This document shows positions 9,101 to 17,069 of a stretch of 27,650 bases of DNA, piece after piece. Every line of letters begins with the position of its first letter. Position 1 is the stretch's first letter. Below the pieces are notes generated by a model that ran no database searches, was not told where the DNA came from, and saw only the letters and a program-made list of their open reading frames with translations. This stretch comes from a virus: positions 1-27,650 of IMG/VR virus record IMGVR_UViG_3300015360_000163; one strand, written 5' to 3'. Made by a program: the position numbers and the translations under genes.

Positions 9101-11411
9101 TCGCATATACCAGCCCCGCCAACGAAGCGTACCAATTTCCCGTCACGGGAGTCACGATCAGTGTGTAATCGGCAACGTACTCGTAAACGGAACGCGTCTC
9201 GGTCGGGTAATAATCACCGTAGAAATCCTGAACGAAGGTCTTCCCCCCATGGCGAGTGGTAACCAAACTGGATTCGGTTTTGAACGTCACGTCCACGGCG
9301 GTGTACATTTTCTGATGCAGCGCGAGCCATACGAGGTCGCGATGATCCCCGAACGACTCGATGATCGTTCCTTCGTGTCCGCGAAGGTAAACGGTGCCAT
9401 TCTCGGTGAATGTCCCGGGCACATATGTGGGACCGCACCCGGTTCGCGCGGGACTCGCCGGAACACAGATGGGCTTTAGAGCGGTATCGATGATCGTTGC
9501 GACACCCGCGCTGACTCGGGTTTCCTGATAGGTTCCCATTCCCGAGTAATAATAGGGGAAACTACTATTCCGACTGGCAAACATATCCGTCAGGATCACG
9601 TTGATGATCTGGGTCGGGGTCAACGATATTAGCTGTCCCTGACCATCAGTGAGAGACGCACGATCCCATATTTCCGTCATCCGCCGGGTGAAACGGGTCC
9701 AGAACCGGGCGTATTCCTTTTCCACGAATCGAATCGCATCAGGAATGTCCAAATTGGGGTCCTGCACCAACGCGAGAGGAAGGAGCATGGAGTGCTCGGG
9801 ATCACGAAGATGTGCCCCACGGCTGAGATTCTTGGAAGACCAACGCCACGAGTTGATACCCAGATTGTCCCCATCGGACTGTGTCCCTATCACCGAGATC
9901 ATATGATTGATCACATTGGGACGCGTAGCGGTGGTCAGAATTTGATGGTCCGGATTCGACACCATAGCTGGTGGAATTTCATAGTGGATTTGGTTATTAT
10001 CGTCCAAGCGGGAACTCAAAAACACGGGATCAGCCGAGCGGCTCCATATCGAATGATAGTTGCTAGTCTGGGAATTCTTGAACAAACGATATCCGAGGGG
10101 GCCGGTTCCCAATTCCAGATTCAACTCGAACTGAAATTCTCCGTTCTCGTCGAAGGACAGGGGAAATCCCAGAACTAGGTCATCCCGTCCGGTGCCACGT
10201 TTGTACGTGAATATCGGAGTGGACAGCGAGGGGTCGGTGATCGCGCTCGTTGAATATTGATACATCTTGAACAATGGAGACTGATTTCGGGTGGTCCTCA
10301 CGGGACCAGTTGCCTCAATACCATTCCAGAATTCTATGATGGGTCGGATTGCCTGATCACCCACACGAAGAGCGGCCTGATCCACCGGGGATAGGTCTTT
10401 CTGATTCATCCACCAATTATTCTGCGACCACGTATCCAGAGCGACATCGCTCCATTTACGAATGTCATATCGAACGGTTCCGTCCGCGACGATGCCAGTG
10501 GGAATACCCGTCGTATAGACGAGATCGGTCCACGCCCCATTAAAATACCGTCGAAATTTACGAACACTGGGGTCTTCCCATACCGTGCCCTCGTGGGGTG
10601 CAATGGGTTCCACCGGGGATACCACCACGGACTGGGATATCCATCGACCGGCTCCACTGGAGTACATCCACAGCAGCGGACGATTAAACAGGGGACCCGT
10701 TCGTGCCACGTAGACGTAGTCATTCACGCTGTAGTTACTCAGGTTGGTCGGAACGTCCTCCACAACCCGTGCAATCACCGCCACCCACGCGGAACCGTTC
10801 CATCGATATATTGAACGGGACACGTTGCTGGATAGCTCTACGAGGTCGTTCAGGGCACCCGCACCGGGAAGCGCATTCACCATCGTAGCTTCGACTCGAA
10901 TGAACGCACTTCCATCGAATTTATGGAGAACGGTCATCGATCCCGAGGCTTCCTTGGTCACGTACTCGCCGTTCACCGTAGCGTCACCCGGGGCGACCCA
11001 GTAATACCGGGAGTAGTTGATGATCTTGTCGTAATCAATCGGCGGAGACCAATTGTACATGTGCTGGGAGAACAGACGATTCTGATCCTCGACCAATCCA
11101 CCGTTCATGGCGATTTGGTTCACGAGATCACTAACGAACGCGCCCTTGGACTTTACCCGAGTCTCCGGGTCAACGTAGACGGCCCCAACCTGATACTGCT
11201 CGATTTCGCGGGCGACCCCCAGATCAGAGGCCATTCTGGGAGTGCGGGCGAGATCGTCGGCGGTGAGAATTCCGACATCCCCGATATACCCATTACGATA
11301 CTCAAACTGTTCCGGCTCGAACAGCGGATCATCGATCAAATACGTCTCACGATTGTTCAGATCGGTACGAATTGTCCGGGGGTATAAATTAAACGCACGC
11401 CGTTCTTTCAT
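3198..11411 (-). CDS. Giant virion structural protein, probably baseplate wedge periphery or fibre platform
   Basis: This is the largest gene in the window, 2,737 residues. I place the start at the ATG at 11411, which has AGGG seven bases upstream; an in-frame TTG at 11432 has no such support. The N-terminus (KERRAFNLYPRTIRTDLN, then FEYRNGYIGDVGILTADDL) resembles the start of very large structural proteins of T4-related phages that I recall only as unnamed. A motif near residue 140 (NYSRYYWVAPGDATVNGEYV) fits the same group. The body is low in cysteine and rich in Tyr, Asn, Thr and Trp, with several short 'YNGAW' and 'NG-TW' units and beta-rich 'DG/NG' modules towards the C-terminus. No protease, lysozyme or membrane signature was found. 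Lying just after gp6, it occupies the place that gp7 and gp8 hold in T4, so a wedge or tail-fibre-attachment role is likely but inferred. Confidence 0.8.
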   Translation of the reverse strand: MKERRAFNLYPRTIRTDLNNRETYLIDDPLFEPEQFEYRNGYIGDVGILTADDLARTPRMASDLGVAREIEQYQVGAVYVDPETRVKSKGAFVSDLVNQIAMNGGLVEDQNRLFSQHMYNWSPPIDYDKIINYSRYYWVAPGDATVNGEYVTKEASGSMTVLHKFDGSAFIRVEATMVNALPGAGALNDLVELSSNVSRSIYRWNGSAWVAVIARVVEDVPTNLSNYSVNDYVYVARTGPLFNRPLLWMYSSGAGRWISQSVVVSPVEPIAPHEGTVWEDPSVRKFRRYFNGAWTDLVYTTGIPTGIVADGTVRYDIRKWSDVALDTWSQNNWWMNQKDLSPVDQAALRVGDQAIRPIIEFWNGIEATGPVRTTRNQSPLFKMYQYSTSAITDPSLSTPIFTYKRGTGRDDLVLGFPLSFDENGEFQFELNLELGTGPLGYRLFKNSQTSNYHSIWSRSADPVFLSSRLDDNNQIHYEIPPAMVSNPDHQILTTATRPNVINHMISVIGTQSDGDNLGINSWRWSSKNLSRGAHLRDPEHSMLLPLALVQDPNLDIPDAIRFVEKEYARFWTRFTRRMTEIWDRASLTDGQGQLISLTPTQIINVILTDMFASRNSSFPYYYSGMGTYQETRVSAGVATIIDTALKPICVPASPARTGCGPTYVPGTFTENGTVYLRGHEGTIIESFGDHRDLVWLALHQKMYTAVDVTFKTESSLVTTRHGGKTFVQDFYGDYYPTETRSVYEYVADYTLIVTPVTGNWYASLAGLVYAKYNGATWSTSPIPPDDVFYDDINAKYYFFNGLTIYEIKTFNHPVNTYRYSMTEFRRIIRREFERWVINHNMDYVVNSTYNNSDPFTWNFSSSGLEGNYKGIYRRLYKTPRPHSHPWEVVGYSIEPTWWRTTYVPTSTSGDGTPRYGSAHTMWVDLQNGLVHSPLNIFDPKFEMLGPIPVDVAGALRDPIALGIVLEGALDPRRLNDGWVFGDGGPVEEKFYNSSHYAYACSLAGYLMRPLEWIATKWGDQTFYLNGLFTSPHLIDRTSLRRSPIADNEVHLLNGPVIGLNMWITDRISSLGVSVAEGFAKIVQNTQPSMAWKTYGYINPERTVYTLLGGSEIPYEDASVIPYKSRPTSSEFGSGLYLIREDSGYRVFGYDYNNPFFRIETPSIPVQGGQVERKETFTADINQRTYVLQNLVLPTVGKANDTAKLAFLINGMKIRSEYVVAVDQRTIELDPVVQINGGETITVVVLTAISNASTMMKKFTVRGVDYFYFSEGSGTYIDVPYGTFLPGASEVVNFMIGYGRYLDTRGWKFETYHDDDSDIRDFLTGAKQFAVWLSEITNPQLMRVTQQADFDSFYFTPFFTVARFDSTLGQLDTVESIQNGLYGVINKRGEPIPPPKLDVLKIGNGIKITSTDFPVLEGENEIYGVRVNISEAQHVVFFSQRTRFGQLIYDPVLGIYQPTIRVDTYRTKEWSGQFDAPGHLIGEEKLLPNFEKQATDFTRFYDRIDPIDDPLKRDQAWNLYGYYPMDSYMDQLGADERSRFDYYRGMIHAKGTIRAINAFAKGTRAGLDNIQVYEDWLWKLTEFGDQNRDEVQFRVFHTDFFDKIQTVRFGSAVAGSRALVIPDLNRVTPGDTRWIIPTRTTNSLVSTFRFPTVNGDIDYRNSYTLKLSDTDDNTLVLDHTLFDPIEGKYDRKSESLIDYRSFYDPALYNVGPKAPSSNNLTWGPDKVGRSWWRLGLARYSDYKSLLPFYEQAAPEWGRMEYCNATITQQGDTVTINLLDPVTGAPFVHQRPLNNATLITITGADQPAYNMHQVYAIATTTTQLQLKIKSTVGTATGNIVVQLGHIEVMEWIESPVPPDQWMSYVSKLPDSEKVHGKPFFVNNPTSSASYSVYEGIDKNNRVTRKYYFWVVSYTGTENKKEFTCAQIARRLENPTREGVPWFAPVNSTSMFIYSGGEKIKDTYSYAVGVDSRLRNSHDEWILITENDKFKNPPIQVEDKIIDCFSRIDKLGNPVPDPYLVGDEIHGSALYPPQTIFKNVETGFTVWLTAVNKILARKSFRDDPNATRYFQLVDEFPGNALGYWTRTPYRMKEFEKKTILETVPTIAERNYRMNDGFYFEGDVVRVLTTTNSDLWNLAGNVYADYALVSGAWTEVGVENQTLRLLPTLYNNPTLLRRVYEDVKILLNEGERNDLLFSVLYEMIRQNEQCSWFLKTSYLDLHVSDKFRQDRFVRPNEVDALVNNINDVKPFHSKLRDKEIILTVANQENDTADSIITDDAVSKTVLVFDRLSSNMQDEYGWDTPYFDEDNGFSKNLWNITDLGRDEWFQIGTQNGNGVTTAFVFSTDYTPSLYEQKFKLTISDGSEVYVTDLGLTYTWILGPRTITLEFSGAISALLRVEIYQTVGFVEGPAVVGSPYAGSYYHQAARMIVNHNAIPFGDVADDLGQAPERIVAENLDSASVLIRNDTSLGERDFAITIGQVPVLPVGIEILETSTDTVMSGQTFLRGNFGHIISSVTDNGATLVLNTNYTITAGTIVTFLIPIIAGHTVKIIYSGFPVGKLGTYQMTDTPGPFTINKGYLYLTTPVVTDTISVNYLYTRNGVSPTSLAAMPDYVVDDVLTNHLQFDSPLGLEVNRRVGLKILNTTTNVIWTWNGTIWVSTVTLAGTKKILALRSGKLWTFAAGVSTLTYSVGDSIPGSPIFVYPVNGEGIGFGTEYFGTDVNAAVNWPAAYAVMQSATIY

Positions 11412-11433
11412 GAATTCGCCCTGCTTGATCAAT

Positions 11434-11440
11434 TATTTAC
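11434..11440 (-). promoter_or_regulatory. Candidate late promoter (GTAAATA)
   Basis: The minus strand reads GTAAATA 22 bases before the ATG of the giant structural gene, directly downstream of a factor-independent terminator that closes the gp6 transcript. The terminator-then-promoter arrangement is good support for a new transcript start here. Confidence 0.6.
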
Positions 11441-11460
11441 CCAATTCACGGGGGCTTTTA

Positions 11461-11493
11461 TCACAAAGAAAAGGGCGACCGCTTGGCCGCCCT
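11461..11493 (-). terminator. Factor-independent terminator after gp6
   Basis: In minus-strand sense, an AGGGCG/CGCCCT stem (11472-11477 with 11488-11493), extended inward past one mismatch by CC/GG, closes a small loop and is followed by TTTTCTTTG (11472 down to 11464). It lies about 100 bases after the gp6 stop and before the next promoter-like box. The reverse orientation has no comparable T-run. Confidence 0.75.
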
Positions 11494-11530
11494 CGTCTCA
11501 ATCCCCCGCTATGGACGCTTATCTTCTCCA

Positions 11531-11585
11531 TATATGGACATTTCTCTCGAATCGTCCTCCCTATATGGGAATTTCTCTCATATCG
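11531..11585. repeat. Imperfect tandem repeat, two 24-base units
   Basis: Units at 11531-11554 and 11562-11585 match at 20 of 24 bases, sharing TATATGG and ATTTCTCTC and ending TCG. The period is 31 bases. A weaker TATGGAC echo lies near 11509. The repeat sits between the gp6 stop and the terminator, in non-coding sequence. Confidence 0.6.
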
Positions 11586-11593
11586 ACAACAGT

Positions 11594-14500
11594 TTATGTC
11601 AAACTTCCGATCCTAAGTTCGTCGTCGGACAGGCTAGATACTATCTCGATATCCTCAAGTTGGGTCGCACTCACGAATAGCTCGTCCGTCAACGATCTGA
11701 CTTGGAACAGCTTGCCGAACGCCTGTCCGTTCATCCTCGGAACGATAACCACCGACTGAATCAACGAGGCCATCTTGGAATGGATGAAAGCACAGAGTTC
11801 GGTGAAGTAGAACGACTCACCGAAATCCCAACGGGCAATATCGAAGTAATCGTCGATCACCGTCAATACCTGAGTGCGAATCTGATTATCTCCAATCTTT
11901 GCCCCGGGCATCGGAATCACCTTGATGATCGCTTGTAGCTCGGGAATCGCCTGTGGTCCAAACAACGGCTTGAACCGGGTGGAGTGGAAAATAATAGAAT
12001 CCGAGAGCATCTTGAATTGCGTGTGATCGTCAAACTGGATACGCAAAGCCTCTGGTGTGGGAGCCGTGGGCTCGTTATCCACGGTTCCATTATTACGGAG
12101 CCAGTTCCGATATGACTGATTATACGCGGTCGTGAGCAAATACACGTCGTGAATATTACCCGGACTCGGATCGATCCTCTGAGACTGGGGAGAATAATGA
12201 TACCAGATGAAACGAAGATGGTCGCGACCAACCTCCTTCTTGTACTGGGTCTGGGACGCAGCGGCACCCCACAGGTTGGTCAGTCGATTCGCCACGAGCC
12301 ACGTTGTGGTGGAGACATCATAATGAATGTCTCCATCGTTGATGGTCACTGCCAAGGCACTTCCCGCGAGGGGTTGACCCGTACTGGAACGTCCATATGT
12401 CCCCCGTGGCGAGGTGAACTGATTGATCGGGGACCAAATATCCTTGCCCAATTCCTGTGTACGCCGCCACAAAACTAGATCGGTGAAACCGTCTTGGATG
12501 ATAAGATCGCGATAGATGAAGGGATTATCATCGAATCCGTCTTGATCCAAATCGGACGGACTGATCATAACCCCGTTCGAATTTACATACCCGTCGTCAT
12601 GAAAGTATTCACCACGGACCCAGAAATCGACATCCGTGCCGATCCACTTTATATTACACCCGTTTTGGGTGATGTCACCCGGACCGGGATTGAGAATCAG
12701 GGTGCGATTACGCGGATTCGTCAACACACCCGCCGCACCCGCGAGGACGAATACGTTCAGGATACCTGTTGGCGGGGCTGTGGCAAATCGCACAATATTT
12801 CCGCTGACGATGCTCCACACTCCAAAACCCGAGTAGGGACCCACCTGCAAGACACCCTGAACCGCAGCAAGAATATTTTGTTCCAAAATATTTGGAAACG
12901 CCGATAGAGGAAAATCCGTAGTCACTCCGTTGGTGACAAAATCATACCTCTTGGTCTTGGTCAAAATTGGGTTCGTTACCGACCATATACCCACGACGGT
13001 TCCCAGTGGGGGCGCAGTCGCGAATGTGATTTTAGTCCCAAGAACATCAGGTGCCAGCGTATATTTGTCGATTTCCTGAATCACACCATCGATTGTGATG
13101 AGAACAGTATCATTGGTTTGTGACGTGGTTGGGGCATAGAATATCGTAGTCGCGCCGTTTCCGTCTTTGGCATTAATGGTAAAAATTTGTGAATCGATAT
13201 TTCCCGCATAATGCACAATAACCTGTGAACCAGTCGTGAGAGGCTCACCCATAACCAACGAGGAATTAGGACCAAAAGCGCCGGTTCCAAAGTTCAACGT
13301 GGGATTCTGCAAAATACCATCAACAAACACTAGCATGTTCGGTGCGATCACGTTCGGCTGATACAAGTCGAAATCGGTTTGACTCGGAGTGGTGATCAAA
13401 TACGAGAACACACGGATCGAGGCGGGGATCAAATCTCCAGAAATACGCACGACCGCGTTCAATCCGGTTCCCGGGGGAATACTGAAACAGACGGAATCAC
13501 CATACACGGAATGCGTAATGGTGAAATCAATATTGAATATCTGAAACACACCATTGATGCTGACGACGATTTTGTTCGGATCAAGAGTTTCCGAGGTTTG
13601 GAAACACGTTTCCACCCCGTCTCCGGTGAATTCATACGCGTTCAACTCACACGGCTGTTCTCCAGTCGGGGTCAAACCACGACGACGCAATGAAGTCTTT
13701 GCCTCATTCGATCCCAATACCTGCACGGTGTCATGTCTGACCAGACCCGTCTGGGGATCAACCACGGGATCGGAATTGATGTAGAAGAAATCCAAGTCCT
13801 TGGCTGACTCAAAAAACATCGCCAGTCCACGATCCACGATCTTCCAGCGATCTCCGTTGATGGAATCCGCAATATACTCGAAGCGGATTATCCACGAGGC
13901 ATCCTTGAACGCATTTGTAGTGTCGCCACGGAAATCCAACGCAAATACAGAATTGATATCAAGGTCATTGAAATTGATCACCTTCCACTCTTGAAGGAGC
14001 AAATCCCAAGCGAAACCAAAATTAACACCACCCGAGAGTCTCCGAATCATCTCTGACTCTTCACTCTGATTGATGCGAATCCTCATAGGAGGAAACACCG
14101 AATAGAACTTCGCATTATCTGGAACAATACCACCCAGAATGATCCCATTTGAGGCTTGCCCGTCATCGATCACTCGGACCACGTGCGCGACCGGCCCGTT
14201 GGGAGAATCATATCGGAGTACCGTATCTGCTCCGACGTATTGCATCAGACGGATACCCGTCTCACCGACCGGGACCACCACACCACCACGTCTGATATTA
14301 CCCAACCCCTGTGTGCCGACGATTGAGGTTTGGTCCCACCGGTATTCAACCGTGGTGGGAAAAAAGATTTCGTTATACAATCCGTAATATAGCTGCGTTT
14401 TGTCAGGTTTCGCCAACGCGGGCTTCACGTATTGATCCATGATCTGTTTGGTAGAGACCCGGGTGGTGTCAGCACTCACGTGGGTAACCGTCAGAGTCGG

Positions 14501-15967
14501 TCTCTGGAACAGACGCCCGTCGTTTCCGAGTTCTCGCACGCTTTCATAGAGTCCGGTCGGATCATGAAGCTTCGAGTAACGGGAATGTCCCGAGTAGGTC
14601 CGATTAACAACATGGACCTTTCGGATCGCATCATCCTTGAGGAACCAATTATTCAAGTCCTGTCCGGTGACCATACGATTCTGCGTATAGAACACCTTGT
14701 TCGCCCGGGTGCGGATATCGTCGTTGGAATCACTCGGAGCACCATTCTCCAAATCCCTAACCAATGAGAACGCCACACGTAGGTAATAAACCTGATCATC
14801 CGCTCCCACGTAGGGGAACACCGCGACCTTGTTCTGGAGCGTGTTCGTCTTGGTCTTTACCGGATTCGGGTCGGCTGTTCGTGCCCATATACGGAACGTC
14901 CCCACTGGGATTTCACCATACGCGCCATCGCCGAAGCGGATTCTGATCTGATCGTTGATCAGCGTGTCCACCTCGAATACCTTCTTGGAATTCAAGATAG
15001 CGGGATCGAAGCTCACACCCTCGCCGAATACGGTATCGACCTTGGTCCACTCTTCCACGACTTCTTCATCGGTGTTGATCTTCTGGATGAAAATATCATT
15101 GTTATTTATGTGGTTGGCGGCCAACGTGAGGGTTTGAACGACCTTCGGGGAATCAAACGATACGTCCTGACTGGATAGGCTTCCCTGCTTGATCGGCAGG
15201 AAAAATCCCGTGTCGGGGCTGGCAAATCCATTTCCGTCCTGACGGTAGAATATCCGCAGGGCGCGACGAATTCCGGGCATCAATTCGGTGTACGCCCCGG
15301 TGTCGGGATCAAGATTGGCGTTGTACATGTCAAACGCGAGCAATCCGGTGGTGCCTTCAACGGCGAACGGATAACACCCGGAATCGGGGCTGATCGAGTT
15401 GAACACGTATTGATCGGTACGGATCGATTCCGAGGTGAACGAGGCGAGGGGTTTCCCATAGGGGGTTCGGTTAGAAAACGCAGCATTCATGATCATAGTG
15501 AATTGCTCGAACCAATTCTCATTCGAGGAGTCATTCCACACGATCAATCGGTTACGAAGGTCGATACCATCAAGATCGACAATCGGCTGATCGGTCTGGA
15601 TCGAGGTAATCTTGACATCTCCCGAGGCGGACTTCACCCGGTTCACCCGATAGGCGATGTTCTGGGCCAGTTGCAACAGGCTGCCCCGGCGCTCTGCCGT
15701 GGCGAGGAAATTTTCCCTCGCGTTCAAATCTACCCGGTACGAGATATTCTGGGTGAGCCACGTCAGAACCTCGATTTTCATGACGAATTCCGAGGAGGCG
15801 ATCCAGTCGTTAAACTTGTCAGGATGATGCTGAGCCAAGTAGCTCATCACCGCCTTGATGTAGTTGTCATGATCGAACGCGCGGAAATCGACGTTCTGGA
15901 TGGCGTCGTAAATTTTGATCCATTCTTCGGAGACAAACAATGTGTTCTGGCGGCTGATTGCACTCAA
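11594..15967 (-). CDS. gp6: Baseplate wedge protein gp6-like (enlarged, baseplate J-like)
   Basis: The N-terminus shows the pattern of gp6-type wedge proteins of T4-related phages: FVSEEWIKIYDAIQNVDF, then DKFNDWIASSEFV and VDLNARENFLATAERR (residues 11-94). A baseplate J-like core follows (IRIRFGDGAYGEIPVGTFRI near 341-360; SDSNDDIRTRANKVFYTQNR near 412-431), and the gp6-like closing domain is visible near the C-terminus (DDYFDIARWDFGESFYFTEL). Between core and closing domain, residues about 790-1080 hold four related beta modules of the 'V-DGV-Q ... F--AP--G--V-V' type. The total of 1,457 residues is more than twice T4 gp6 (660). It should join wedges into the inner baseplate ring. The start is TTG at 15967, overlapping the stop of the HNH gene (TTGA); AGAGG lies nine bases before it, and no ATG fits the conserved N-terminus. 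Confidence 0.88.
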   Translation of the reverse strand: MSAISRQNTLFVSEEWIKIYDAIQNVDFRAFDHDNYIKAVMSYLAQHHPDKFNDWIASSEFVMKIEVLTWLTQNISYRVDLNARENFLATAERRGSLLQLAQNIAYRVNRVKSASGDVKITSIQTDQPIVDLDGIDLRNRLIVWNDSSNENWFEQFTMIMNAAFSNRTPYGKPLASFTSESIRTDQYVFNSISPDSGCYPFAVEGTTGLLAFDMYNANLDPDTGAYTELMPGIRRALRIFYRQDGNGFASPDTGFFLPIKQGSLSSQDVSFDSPKVVQTLTLAANHINNNDIFIQKINTDEEVVEEWTKVDTVFGEGVSFDPAILNSKKVFEVDTLINDQIRIRFGDGAYGEIPVGTFRIWARTADPNPVKTKTNTLQNKVAVFPYVGADDQVYYLRVAFSLVRDLENGAPSDSNDDIRTRANKVFYTQNRMVTGQDLNNWFLKDDAIRKVHVVNRTYSGHSRYSKLHDPTGLYESVRELGNDGRLFQRPTLTVTHVSADTTRVSTKQIMDQYVKPALAKPDKTQLYYGLYNEIFFPTTVEYRWDQTSIVGTQGLGNIRRGGVVVPVGETGIRLMQYVGADTVLRYDSPNGPVAHVVRVIDDGQASNGIILGGIVPDNAKFYSVFPPMRIRINQSEESEMIRRLSGGVNFGFAWDLLLQEWKVINFNDLDINSVFALDFRGDTTNAFKDASWIIRFEYIADSINGDRWKIVDRGLAMFFESAKDLDFFYINSDPVVDPQTGLVRHDTVQVLGSNEAKTSLRRRGLTPTGEQPCELNAYEFTGDGVETCFQTSETLDPNKIVVSINGVFQIFNIDFTITHSVYGDSVCFSIPPGTGLNAVVRISGDLIPASIRVFSYLITTPSQTDFDLYQPNVIAPNMLVFVDGILQNPTLNFGTGAFGPNSSLVMGEPLTTGSQVIVHYAGNIDSQIFTINAKDGNGATTIFYAPTTSQTNDTVLITIDGVIQEIDKYTLAPDVLGTKITFATAPPLGTVVGIWSVTNPILTKTKRYDFVTNGVTTDFPLSAFPNILEQNILAAVQGVLQVGPYSGFGVWSIVSGNIVRFATAPPTGILNVFVLAGAAGVLTNPRNRTLILNPGPGDITQNGCNIKWIGTDVDFWVRGEYFHDDGYVNSNGVMISPSDLDQDGFDDNPFIYRDLIIQDGFTDLVLWRRTQELGKDIWSPINQFTSPRGTYGRSSTGQPLAGSALAVTINDGDIHYDVSTTTWLVANRLTNLWGAAASQTQYKKEVGRDHLRFIWYHYSPQSQRIDPSPGNIHDVYLLTTAYNQSYRNWLRNNGTVDNEPTAPTPEALRIQFDDHTQFKMLSDSIIFHSTRFKPLFGPQAIPELQAIIKVIPMPGAKIGDNQIRTQVLTVIDDYFDIARWDFGESFYFTELCAFIHSKMASLIQSVVIVPRMNGQAFGKLFQVRSLTDELFVSATQLEDIEIVSSLSDDELRIGSLT

Positions 15968-16695
15968 TGCCCGTTTCCTCTATTCCATGATTTATTACGG
16001 CGGATATTCGAAACAGATTGAACACTGACCTCAAAGTATTTACCTAATATCATATCGAATTTACCCGGTTCGGGAAGAAGCTTAATAGCGTCTCTACAGG
16101 ATCGGATTTGATCTACGATATGCCAATTCAATTTCGTCATAGGATGGGTCAATATACTATCCTTAGTGTTATCACTACGTGTCCCAGAGTGAAAATGATG
16201 TGGAGCAACACAATGCTTGTTATGACAACGATGACGGGCCATGAAATTCACATCATAGGAAATGCCTTCTGTGAGGCATACCACCAGACGGTGAACATAA
16301 TACATTCTCTTTCCAAATCTAATAGTGGGATACAAATTCTTATATTTCGTGGTTGGATAAATCCAACAATCATTCTCAACAATAACTATACTCGGGAGCC
16401 ACCCAAGCACCTTATCAACCGTCATACCACGAGGTTTATAGAGAGAACTCTTCCCACGTCGTTTTGGACTATTCGCGTCATTCATATTTTCTTTTTGAGT
16501 TCCATGAATTAAATGATCCGGATTCACACATAATTTTTTTCCACAGGTATGGCGTATCACACGGCCTTCTGGAATCGGTCCTTTGGTACGCATATAGGCC
16601 GCGCGGTGGGCCGACGTAACTTTTCCTTTATAAGACGAGGTCCCATATCCGGAACTACTCACACATCCTTCCCAGAGAATGCACGGCGCGCTCAT
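15964..16695 (-). CDS. HNH homing-type endonuclease with two HNH motifs
   Basis: This 243-residue protein has a canonical HNH motif (HR at 30-31; VIRHTCGKKLCVNPDHL at 46-62, with H49, C51, C56, N58, H61) and a second copy (HR at 135-136; RHRCHNKHCVAPHH at 154-167), in which the Asn is replaced by Ala164. The C-terminus (about 188-240, ending SVQSVSNIRRNKSW) looks like the helix-turn-helix of NUMOD/IENR-type homing enzymes that reads the target site. It sits between gp25 and gp6, overlapping both by four bases (ATGA and TTGA). A free-standing mobile endonuclease is the likely reading: it would cut phage relatives that lack it and spread by repair. Its base composition is visibly more A+T-rich than the flanking structural genes, which fits a recent arrival. 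Confidence 0.87.
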   Translation of the reverse strand: MSAPCILWEGCVSSSGYGTSSYKGKVTSAHRAAYMRTKGPIPEGRVIRHTCGKKLCVNPDHLIHGTQKENMNDANSPKRRGKSSLYKPRGMTVDKVLGWLPSIVIVENDCWIYPTTKYKNLYPTIRFGKRMYYVHRLVVCLTEGISYDVNFMARHRCHNKHCVAPHHFHSGTRSDNTKDSILTHPMTKLNWHIVDQIRSCRDAIKLLPEPGKFDMILGKYFEVSVQSVSNIRRNKSWNRGNGH

Positions 16696-17057
16696 CGGTT
16701 ATCCCCTAGCGTCACAATGAAGTAGTCATCCATATTGAATTGTTCGAAACGCAGCTTGGCGATCACGAATACGCGGTGATCAGATTGCTGTATATCTAGC
16801 TCCAATAAGGAAACACGCGGATCGGACCTGAAAATCCGTTCCGCGTCTAATTTCGCCAACATCTTGGTCCGGTCATCTTTCTGAAAGAGCAAATTCGGAA
16901 TAATCGAGTAATGCAGGGGTCTTCCCACGCACTCGTATTGCTCTGTTTCAAAATGGTTCTGGAGGTCCTGTTTGACAAGATTTATTCCCGAAATCGACGT
17001 ATCGAATCCGTTTTTTACCCCTTTTGACGAAAAACCTCGGTAAATGTCTAAAGACAT
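16692..17057 (-). CDS. gp25: Baseplate wedge protein gp25-like
   Basis: I choose the ATG at 17057 (121 residues, MSLDIYRGFSSKG) because AGAGG lies eight bases upstream; a GTG at 17075 is in frame but would put that Shine-Dalgarno inside the gene. The protein has the size and pattern of the gp25/GpW-like wedge family: the central NHFETEQYECVGRPLHYSII corresponds to the family's 'l-T--GErv--P-fG' region, followed by 'DPRVSLLELDIQQSDHRV' and a beta-strand end. gp25 links wedge proteins to the tail sheath and helps trigger contraction. The stop overlaps the HNH gene start by four bases. In T4 the gp25 and gp6 genes lie together in the tail module, and here only the HNH gene separates them. Confidence 0.85.
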   Translation of the reverse strand: MSLDIYRGFSSKGVKNGFDTSISGINLVKQDLQNHFETEQYECVGRPLHYSIIPNLLFQKDDRTKMLAKLDAERIFRSDPRVSLLELDIQQSDHRVFVIAKLRFEQFNMDDYFIVTLGDNR

Positions 17058-17069
17058 TGAAAAAACCTC

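Noticed and set aside
11412-11432. TTG start at 11432 for the giant protein
   Set aside because: The AGGG ribosome site seven bases before the ATG at 11411 would lie inside the gene; seven extra residues have no support.
15102-15109. Minus-strand ATAAATAA inside gp6, close to the T4 late consensus
   Set aside because: It lies deep in a coding region with no gene start downstream within several kilobases, so chance is the simpler reading.
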